From Bacillota bacterium (GTDB taxonomy: Bacteria > Bacillota_H > UBA994 > UBA5500): DNA of 5,738 nucleotides. The DNA is taken from positions 1 to 5,738 of the forward strand of contig JAAYGE010000214.1 in the NCBI GenBank assembly GCA_012727835.1, in the 5' to 3' direction. Below are positions 1 to 4,353 of this stretch, piece by piece (within the stretch, counting starts at the first letter, position 1; each line of letters starts with the position of its first letter). The position numbers and the translations under genes were made by a program. Under the pieces are notes generated by a model. The model was not told the origin of the DNA and did not search any database. It worked only from the letters and a program-made list of their open reading frames with translations.

Positions 1-21
1 AAATCGTATCGCGCAAAGCCT

Positions 22-50
22 ATTTTAGCACATGCTACAGACCTCTGCAA
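22..50 (-). promoter_or_regulatory. Candidate sigma-A promoter reading out of the left edge
   Basis: On the minus strand a TTGCAG box (45-50) and a TAAAAT box (22-27) are separated by 17 bases. The -10 box is preceded by TGC, which makes it an extended -10. The -10 matches the consensus at 5 of 6 positions and the -35 at 3 of 6. It lies downstream of the tRNA gene and would drive a gene beyond the left edge, which cannot be seen. This is inferred from sequence match alone. Confidence 0.4.
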
Positions 51-66
51 GAGGATAAAGTAGGAA

Positions 67-143
<77 letters not shown>

Positions 144-162
144 ACACAGTGATTCGACAGCT

Positions 163-192
163 ATTATACATCAAAACTGCTATTGAACGCAA
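163..192 (-). promoter_or_regulatory. Probable promoter of the tRNA-Arg gene
   Basis: A perfect TATAAT box (163-168, minus strand) lies 19 bases before the tRNA 5' end. An 18-base spacer separates it from TTGCGT (187-192), a -35 matching 3 of 6 positions that lies inside the last codons of rdgB. Transcription would begin near position 156, giving a leader of about 12 bases before the mature tRNA. The perfect -10 and its position make this the most convincing promoter in the window, although the -35 is weak. Confidence 0.6.
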
Positions 193-788
193 GATAAACT
201 AGATCTTAGTAATAATAGCATATGCCTCATAGCCTTGGCTCGGTGACTTAGCTGGTTTTTAATTGTTGGTTCAATTTCCGCCATTGTTTTGCCTAATTCG
301 GGGATATAGAACAAAGGATCATAACCAAAACCCTGCTCACCCCGCGGCTCATTGGCGATCAAACCAAAGCAACGGCCGGTTGCAAACTGGGTCTCGGAAT
401 CGGGCATGGCCAGTGCAATTACGGCAGTAAAATGGGCTTGCCGTTTATACTCGGGAACGTCTGCCAAAATTCGTAACAGCTTCGCGTTGTTAGCCCCATC
501 CCCTTTTTCTGGCCAAGCAAACCGAGCCGAATGTACCCCTGGCGCTCCCCCCAAGTAGTGGACCACTAAACCCGAATCATCGGCTAAGGTGGGCAACCCG
601 GTGGCCTTACAAACGGTCTCCGCTTTCAGGCGGGCGTTAGCAAAAAAGGTGTCACCATCTTCAACGATATCCGGAACATCCGGTAGATCCAACAGTGAAA
701 TTAGTTGTAATCCAAGGGGGGCTAGCAGAGCTCTAAACTCTTTGATTTTACCTTGATTACGGCTAGCCAGCACTATTGCTCGTTGCAT
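180..788 (-). CDS. rdgB: XTP/dITP pyrophosphatase (RdgB/HAM1 family)
   Basis: This cytosolic house-cleaning enzyme hydrolyses deaminated purine triphosphates (dITP, ITP, XTP) to the monophosphate plus pyrophosphate, which keeps hypoxanthine and xanthine out of DNA and RNA. The 202-residue length is normal for the family. The nucleotide-binding motif SRNQGK is at residues 9-14, and [10 protein letters not shown] at 43-52 fits the family's metal-binding region. LADDSGL at 68-74 holds the likely catalytic Asp71, FGYDPLF is at 154-160, and SHRAKA at 181-186 is the base-recognition segment. No key residue is missing. The ATG at 788 puts the first motif at the expected distance from the N-terminus, and a GGTGGGG ribosome site (797-803) lies 8 bases upstream inside rph. 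The gene overlaps the rph end by 16 bases, so the two are probably translationally coupled. B. subtilis has the same neighbour pair (rph-ysnA). No terminator follows the TAG stop. Confidence 0.96.
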   Translation of the reverse strand: MQRAIVLASRNQGKIKEFRALLAPLGLQLISLLDLPDVPDIVEDGDTFFANARLKAETVCKATGLPTLADDSGLVVHYLGGAPGVHSARFAWPEKGDGANNAKLLRILADVPEYKRQAHFTAVIALAMPDSETQFATGRCFGLIANEPRGEQGFGYDPLFYIPELGKTMAEIEPTIKNQLSHRAKAMRHMLLLLRSSLSCVQ

Positions 789-1531
789 TTCTCTATCCCC
801 ACCAAGTCTGCAATAGGCCCAAGGGCTTTGCGTTGGGCTGCAATTAGTTGCTCAATACCATGGGTAGCCAAATCTAGTAGCTGATCCAACTCTTGACGGG
901 AGAAGGTGGCCTCCTCGCCGGTGCCTTGAATCTCTACCAATCTTCCCGCCCCGGTCATCACCACATTCATATCCACGTCGATAGCCGCATCTTCCTCATA
1001 ATTAAGATCCAACAGGCCAACCCCATCGGTTAAACCCACACTGGTAGCGGCCAAGAAGTCGTTAACGGGCAAGTGGGGAATAACTTGTTGCTGGTAGAGC
1101 AGATAAAGGGCATCACAAAGGGCAACAAAGGCACCGGTAATACTAGCTGTACGGGTGCCGCCGTCGGCCTGAATAACATCGCAATCTAACCAAATGGTTC
1201 GCTCGCCAATTGCACTCAGGTCAGCCACTGACCTTAAGGCTCGTCCTATCAAACGCTGAATCTCATAGGTGCGCCCACCGATCCGGCCCTTGGCCGCTTC
1301 CCGCGTATTACGGACGGCGGTAGCCCGAGGCAACATGCTGTATTCGGCCGTGATCCAGCCCGTACCCGCATTGCGCAGAAATGGCGGTACCCGATCCTCC
1401 ACAGTAGCTGTACAGATCACCCGCGTATCCCCTATCTCAATAAGTACGGAGCCCTCCGCATGCTTAATATAGTTGCGAGTAATACGAACAGGACGCAATT
1501 CTTGGGCACCGCGTCCATCGCTTCTGACCAT
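773..1531 (-). CDS. rph: Ribonuclease PH
   Basis: RNase PH is a phosphate-dependent 3'-to-5' exoribonuclease. It trims the 3' ends of tRNA precursors and other RNAs, releases nucleoside diphosphates, and acts as a ring-shaped hexamer in the cytosol. At 252 residues it has the usual length. It opens with the family's [13 protein letters not shown] segment (residues 3-15). [16 protein letters not shown] (85-100) and [11 protein letters not shown] (124-134) carry the phosphate-site arginines, most likely Arg87 and Arg127. [16 protein letters not shown] (174-189) holds the catalytic aspartate pair, here Asp181 and Asp187, at the family's spacing of six. The ATG at 1531 has a strong AGGGAGG site (1541-1547) 9 bases upstream. 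A terminator lies between gerM and this gene, so rph-rdgB is probably a separate or attenuated unit fed by read-through or by the weak promoter at 1646-1674. The end overlaps the rdgB start by 16 bases. Confidence 0.98.
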   Translation of the reverse strand: MVRSDGRGAQELRPVRITRNYIKHAEGSVLIEIGDTRVICTATVEDRVPPFLRNAGTGWITAEYSMLPRATAVRNTREAAKGRIGGRTYEIQRLIGRALRSVADLSAIGERTIWLDCDVIQADGGTRTASITGAFVALCDALYLLYQQQVIPHLPVNDFLAATSVGLTDGVGLLDLNYEEDAAIDVDMNVVMTGAGRLVEIQGTGEEATFSRQELDQLLDLATHGIEQLIAAQRKALGPIADLVGIEKCNEQ

Positions 1532-1550
1532 TATCAGAGACCTCCCTTAT

Positions 1551-1638
1551 CAAAAGCAGCTTGTCCTGTATACGACTAAAAAGAGCGCGGGCCGTGTCTT
1601 ACGGCCCGAAGCACATACAGTGGCCAAGCTTGTTTTTG
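1551..1638. repeat. Imperfect inverted repeat enclosing the gerM terminator
   Basis: The two arms are 1551-1571 and 1615-1638. Pairing segments are AAAA/TTTT (1552-1555 with 1633-1636), AGCTTG/CAAGCT (1558-1563 with 1625-1630) and CTGTAT/ATACAG (1566-1571 with 1615-1620), separated by small internal loops of 2-4 bases. The GC-rich terminator hairpin sits in the middle, so the whole segment could fold as one long, interrupted stem. No clear target-site duplication flanks it. It could be a small palindromic element, an extended structured terminator, or a leader structure of rph mRNA. The pairing is visible directly; the role is unknown. Confidence 0.5.
1577..1612 (-). terminator. Rho-independent terminator after gerM
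   Basis: On the minus strand an 8-bp perfect GC-rich stem, CGGGCCGT with ACGGCCCG (1601-1608 and 1588-1595), closes a 5-base loop. Two further G-C pairs lie below a small internal loop. The run TCTTTTT (1577-1583) follows immediately. It begins 79 bases past the gerM stop and ends 45 bases before the rph start. It therefore separates gerM from rph-rdgB, or acts as an attenuator if rph is transcribed from upstream. Confidence 0.8.
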
Positions 1639-1645
1639 TTACTTC

Positions 1646-1674
1646 ATTCTACCGTAACTAGTATGAACCTACAA
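1646..1674 (-). promoter_or_regulatory. Weak candidate promoter for rph-rdgB, upstream of the terminator
   Basis: On the minus strand TTGTAG (1669-1674) and TAGAAT (1646-1651) are 17 bases apart. The -10 matches 5 of 6 consensus positions and the -35 only 3 of 6. Transcription would start near 1639, leaving a leader of about 108 bases to rph that contains the terminator at 1577-1612. That arrangement would be an attenuator, or the match may be chance. No better promoter is visible between the terminator and rph. Confidence 0.3.
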
Positions 1675-1691
1675 TGCGCCGGGGCATGCGT

Positions 1692-2735
1692 TTATATAAT
1701 TAAAGGATTTACAAAAATGGGACGGGTCACCGGCCGACTGACATCGGTACCCTCCGGTAACATCGGGGTTTGCCCGTTAATAGTAATTTTAACGCCATTA
1801 ACTCCCGGGATTTCGGTTAAAGATAGCACTAGCGAACCCAACATAGCATTTTCAGCCGCCGTACCGCCGCCATAACTAGTTAGCTCCGACGAAAAATCCA
1901 CATACACAATGCCATCTTCCATTTTGATGCTGCGCAATTCCGTACTCACCGGAATGTCCCCATTGAGACCGCTGCCCACCGCCGGCCCTTTGATTAATTC
2001 CAACACAACGGCAGCCAGTTGATCGTTTTGCGGCAGAATCTGACGGGTTATGGGAACAAAATAGATTAACCCTCCAGCGGGGCCAACGGAGGTAAAATAG
2101 AGTTTCACTTGCGTACCCTGACTTGGGTCCGTAATCTCAGAAGCTATTTCCAGATTCAAGGGCCGTTCGGCCCGGGACAAAGGATTAGGCAAACTCAAGC
2201 CGCTGGGTAAAGTAGTTATCGGGGGGCCGGCGACCCGCAATTCAACCCGATCCACGTTATCAAACTCGGTCAGTGTATAGAGCAAGGCGTCTACAGCTAA
2301 GCGCTCATGGGTGGCATCACGAAAGTTTAAGAACTCTTTACTCAAATCCACGATGGCCAACCCGTCCCGAATAGTCATACCCAGAATGGTGGTTCCTTCT
2401 GGAAAGGGCAGATGAAACTCGGTTCCCACCAAAGCGGTTGCATTCTCCGGGTTATCAACCAAGCGACTTAAGACTTCTCGCGCTATACCCTCCGTTTTCT
2501 GGACGCTAAGCACATAGGGCACCAAATAGCGACTAGCATGGTCCAGCAAATAGACGGTACGCAAACGGGTATTTTCCCCAGCTGTAGGAATAACTGTCGG
2601 CAGAAAAGAACCGCTCTTGTGGTCCGGGTTCTCCTCCGGTGGTTGTGTGTTAACGCTGGGCCAAAGCAAAGAGCAACCTGTTAATGCTAAAACCAGCAGT
2701 AAAGGCAAAATTGTTAGTTTGAGCCTCGCCAACAA
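1692..2735 (-). CDS. gerM: GerM-like sporulation lipoprotein with two GerMN domains
   Basis: The N-terminus is a lipoprotein signal peptide: basic residues (Arg4, Lys6), a hydrophobic stretch 7-18, then the lipobox LTGC with the acylated cysteine at residue 21. The mature protein should be anchored to the outer face of a membrane. After a Pro-rich linker come two GerMN domains, about 58-178 and 208-328. They are recognisable as repeats by the matching strands AIVDLSKEF (127-135) and VYVDFSSEL (277-285). In B. subtilis, GerM helps assemble the SpoIIIA-SpoIIQ channel between mother cell and forespore, and mutants are defective in sporulation and germination. That role is inferred here from family and synteny. 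The start is TTG at 2735: an AAGGAGG site lies 7 bases upstream, the signal peptide begins there, and no ATG codon occurs in frame until residue 120. A second TTG follows directly and could also serve. A terminator lies downstream. Confidence 0.93.
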   Translation of the reverse strand: MLARLKLTILPLLLVLALTGCSLLWPSVNTQPPEENPDHKSGSFLPTVIPTAGENTRLRTVYLLDHASRYLVPYVLSVQKTEGIAREVLSRLVDNPENATALVGTEFHLPFPEGTTILGMTIRDGLAIVDLSKEFLNFRDATHERLAVDALLYTLTEFDNVDRVELRVAGPPITTLPSGLSLPNPLSRAERPLNLEIASEITDPSQGTQVKLYFTSVGPAGGLIYFVPITRQILPQNDQLAAVVLELIKGPAVGSGLNGDIPVSTELRSIKMEDGIVYVDFSSELTSYGGGTAAENAMLGSLVLSLTEIPGVNGVKITINGQTPMLPEGTDVSRPVTRPIFVNPLII

Positions 2736-2742
2736 GACAAAC

Positions 2743-2749
2743 CCTCCTT
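2743..2749 (-). promoter_or_regulatory. Ribosome binding site fixing the TTG start of gerM
   Basis: The minus strand reads AAGGAGG here, a near-perfect Shine-Dalgarno sequence, 7 bases before TTG at 2735 and 10 before the adjacent second TTG. With no ATG available nearby, it decides the non-standard start. Confidence 0.85.
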
Positions 2750-2764
2750 ATCTAGCATTTTAAC

Positions 2765-2795
2765 CCTGTGGTACAACTTATGCCTGTACCTTAGG
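2765..2795 (-). other. Hairpin without T-run between murI and gerM
   Basis: GGTACA and TGTACC (2770-2775 with 2785-2790) form a 6-bp stem with a 9-base loop. Below a 2x2 internal loop three more pairs form (CCT 2765-2767 with AGG 2793-2795). The minus-strand sequence that follows is GTTAAAATGC, with no T-run, so it does not resemble an intrinsic terminator. It lies in the 99-base murI-gerM gap. It could be an mRNA processing or stability element, or an operator-like palindrome near a poor -10 match (TAAAAT, 2757-2762). Its role is unknown. Confidence 0.4.
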
Positions 2796-2834
2796 CCACA
2801 TACCAAATAAGAAGGACAGGTCGGCCAATACAAA

Positions 2835-3635
2835 TTACAGCTTTTGATCAAGACTTACGGGTTGAGTAACGATTGTCTCTCCCAGCAACTGGCTAGCCCG
2901 CTGTTGGAATGCACTTAGATTACCACTCACGTAAGCTCTCCTACTACCCGGTGTATCCGACTGGCAGAGCATCTTTTCCTGCTCTAATACACCTTTCGCC
3001 TCAGCAACCACGTAGGTAGCCGGATCTATTAATTCCACTTTCCCCCCGAAAACTGTAATCAGTTCTTCGCTGACAAAAGGATAATGGGTACAGCCCAATA
3101 CCACCTGCTCCACCTGAGCCTGACGTAGAGGGGATGTATAGACCTGTAGCGCCCCTGCCAGCCTCCGTTCATCGGCACCGGTCTCAATTAAAGCTGCCAG
3201 TTCCGGACAAGGCTGAGAGTAAACCTCCCCTTGAAAACCGACCCTACGCAGCTCCCTATTATATGTTCCACTGCGTACTGTAGCCTCTGTAGCCATTACC
3301 CCCAACCGTTTTACCGGGCTGACAGCCAGTTGGCGCACTAGGGGCTCGATCATTCCTAAGATTGGCATAGAAAACGCCTCTCTAGCGGCAGGTAATACGA
3401 CCGCCGAGGATGTGTTACAGGCCATGATGACGAGCTTAACGCCCTGCTCCTGTAAAAAATTTAAAATAGCAAATACCAGCTCATGTAATTCTTCTTTAGT
3501 ACGGGAACCATAGGGCATATGCAAGGTGTCGGCAAAGTAGATAAGGTTTTCGGAAGGTAACTGGCGCTTCAGTTCCCGTAACACACTCAGTCCTCCTACC
3601 CCTGAATCAAAAAGACCGATAGGTTGACAGGACAC
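2835..3635 (-). CDS. murI: Glutamate racemase
   Basis: MurI interconverts L- and D-glutamate without a cofactor in the cytosol and supplies the D-glutamate that MurD adds to the peptidoglycan stem peptide. The 266-residue length is typical. The N-terminal motif IGLFDSGVGGLSVL (6-19) carries Asp10 and Ser11. FADTLHMPYG spans 34-43. MACNTSSA (71-78) holds catalytic Cys73 and LGCTHYPF (180-187) holds the second catalytic cysteine, Cys182, followed by His184. Both cysteines of the two-base mechanism are present. The start is GTG at 3635, placing the first motif where the family has it. An AAAGGGG ribosome site (3646-3652) lies 10 bases upstream, and no in-frame ATG occurs before residue 40. The gene has its own probable promoter at 3667-3696 after the marR terminator. 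The B. subtilis counterpart, racE, has the same neighbours. Confidence 0.97.
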   Translation of the reverse strand: MSCQPIGLFDSGVGGLSVLRELKRQLPSENLIYFADTLHMPYGSRTKEELHELVFAILNFLQEQGVKLVIMACNTSSAVVLPAAREAFSMPILGMIEPLVRQLAVSPVKRLGVMATEATVRSGTYNRELRRVGFQGEVYSQPCPELAALIETGADERRLAGALQVYTSPLRQAQVEQVVLGCTHYPFVSEELITVFGGKVELIDPATYVVAEAKGVLEQEKMLCQSDTPGSRRAYVSGNLSAFQQRASQLLGETIVTQPVSLDQKL

Positions 3636-3652
3636 GGGGACACCACCCCTTT
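3636..3652 (-). promoter_or_regulatory. murI ribosome site inside a small GC hairpin
   Basis: The minus strand reads AAAGGGG (3646-3652) as the Shine-Dalgarno sequence. Its GGGG (3646-3649) can pair with CCCC (3636-3639) across a 6-base loop, and the stem abuts the GTG start codon. The fold would hide the ribosome site from the 30S subunit. Four G-C pairs is a small stem, so the effect may be modest. Pairing is seen; regulation is inferred. Confidence 0.45.
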
Positions 3653-3666
3653 CAAGCTCTTTTCAC

Positions 3667-3696
3667 ACTATATGCTAACCAGTCAGGGGCGGTTAA
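3667..3696 (-). promoter_or_regulatory. Probable murI promoter
   Basis: On the minus strand TTAACC (3691-3696, 4 of 6 matches to the -35 consensus) and TATAGT (3667-3672, 5 of 6 matches to the -10) are 18 bases apart. Transcription would begin near 3660, about 25 bases before the GTG start. The upstream marR terminator makes a separate promoter likely. The inverted repeat TAACC-N10-GGTTA (3676-3680 with 3691-3695) spans the -35 and spacer and could be an operator. Confidence 0.45.
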
Positions 3697-3708
3697 ATTG
3701 GTGTACAT

Positions 3709-3740
3709 AAAAAAGGCCGCCTACTAGGCAGCCTGTTTTT
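3709..3740 (-). terminator. Rho-independent terminator of the MarR-family gene
   Basis: On the minus strand AGGCTGCC (3727-3734) pairs with GGCGGCCT (3714-3721), with one mismatch and the loop TAGTA, and TTTTTT (3709-3714) follows. The structure begins at the stop codon itself. The plus-strand side also carries a T-run (3736-3740), so it could stop transcription from either direction. It separates the regulator from murI. Confidence 0.88.
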
Positions 3741-4209
3741 AACCGCGTTTAGCTCTTAGCAATTGGTCCAACTGGGTCATACTCTTAATCATGGCTTGTA
3801 TATCTTCTTGGGGAACATCCTTTAGCGCCTCTGATAAATACCTCTTGCGTGCCGCTAAAACTTCCTCTACCATCTGGTAACCCTTTTCTAGTATCTGTAA
3901 ACGGATTACCCGCCTATCGTTGGTATCTCGGATTCGCTCTACTAGACCGTTACGCTCCATGCGATCGACCAAGTCGGTAGCCGTGCTACAAGCCAAGTAC
4001 ATGCGCTCCCCCAACTCGCCAATAGTTAGGTTTTCGCCCTTATTATTCTTCAGAATTAATAGGGCATCAAACTGGGGGGGAGTGATATCAAACTCCTGTA
4101 GGATATCGCGTCCTCTCCGGCGGATTATACTGTTCGCATGTCTAATTAAACGATCTAGCTCTATGATAGTCTGCTCAAAGCTTGCATCCGATTGAGGCAT
4201 CCCCTTCAC
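3739..4209 (-). CDS. MarR-family winged-helix transcriptional regulator
   Basis: This is a small dimeric DNA-binding regulator of the MarR family. Helices at about 10-40 and 112-154 would form the dimer interface. The winged helix runs about 43-110. TIGELGERM (62-70) and the recognition helix CSTATDLVDRMERNGL (74-89) are followed by the wing RIRDTNDRRVIRL (92-104), with the family's DxRxxxL-type motif at 95-104. At 156 residues it is full length. Two starts are possible: GTG at 4209 with AGGA 6 bases upstream, or ATG at 4200 (residue 4) with AGGTGA 5 bases upstream. The longer form is given; ATG is about equally likely. By position it corresponds to B. subtilis ysmB, next to racE. The ligand and targets are unknown; local sites near its own promoter and that of murI are candidates. 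A run of seven C lies in codons 43-46 (4074-4080). Cys74 sits at the start of the recognition helix. Confidence 0.92.
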   Translation of the reverse strand: MKGMPQSDASFEQTIIELDRLIRHANSIIRRRGRDILQEFDITPPQFDALLILKNNKGENLTIGELGERMYLACSTATDLVDRMERNGLVERIRDTNDRRVIRLQILEKGYQMVEEVLAARKRYLSEALKDVPQEDIQAMIKSMTQLDQLLRAKRG

Positions 4210-4259
4210 CTACTTTCCTAAAATACTAAGTAATTTCAGTCTATTTCCCTCTCCTTACC

Positions 4260-4289
4260 ATGCTAACAAACAAAGGGAAGTTACGTCAA
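4260..4289 (-). promoter_or_regulatory. Candidate promoter of the MarR-family gene
   Basis: On the minus strand TTGACG (4284-4289, 5 of 6 matches to the -35 consensus) and TAGCAT (4260-4265, 4 of 6 matches to the -10) are 18 bases apart. The -10 is preceded by TGT, an extended -10. The start would be near 4253, about 45-50 bases before the coding region. An imperfect palindrome TACTT-N12-AAGTA (4211-4215 with 4228-4232) in the leader could be an autoregulatory operator; this is a guess. Confidence 0.45.
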
Positions 4290-4316
4290 GGGGTAAAGGG
4301 GAGCGCTATAGTCAGA

Positions 4317-4344
4317 GGCTGCGCAAACCGCCGTTTGCGCAGCC
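4317..4344 (-). terminator. Perfect 12-bp hairpin after the amidase gene, no T-run
   Basis: GGCTGCGCAAAC (4317-4328) is perfectly complementary to GTTTGCGCAGCC (4333-4344) with a 4-base loop. It begins 9 bases past the amidase TAA stop, where a terminator is expected. On the minus strand the following bases are TCTGACTATAG, so the usual U-tract is missing. It may be a U-less terminator or a block that protects the mRNA 3' end from exonucleases. Confidence 0.6.
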
Positions 4345-4353
4345 CCCCTTCTA

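Noticed and set aside
42..54. Small hairpin CCTCT-TGC-AGAGG (minus strand) as the tRNA terminator
   Set aside because: The stem is only 5 bp with a 3-base loop, no T-run follows, and it overlaps the -35 box of a better-supported promoter.
352..558. Short plus-strand frames inside rdgB, rph and marR (352-558, 1269-1472, 1473-1661, 3920-4195)
   Set aside because: All are antisense to genes with full family motifs. Their translations have odd composition and no recognisable fold, as expected for shadows of coding sequence.
1569..1574. TATACA as a -10 box for rph just after the terminator
   Set aside because: The -35 position 17 bases upstream falls in the GC-rich terminator stem (CGGCCC) and has no resemblance to the consensus.
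1561..1875. Plus-strand reading frame of 104 codons starting in the gerM-rph gap
   Set aside because: It crosses the terminator and runs antisense through the end of gerM. It has no recognisable domain and no convincing ribosome site, while the minus-strand gerM frame carries two clear GerMN domains.
2757..2786. gerM promoter using TAAAAT at 2757-2762, or a sporulation sigma-E type site around CATAAGTT
   Set aside because: No -35 box better than 3 of 6 matches lies at 16-18 bases, and the sigma-E elements match only in part. gerM may be read from the murI promoter.
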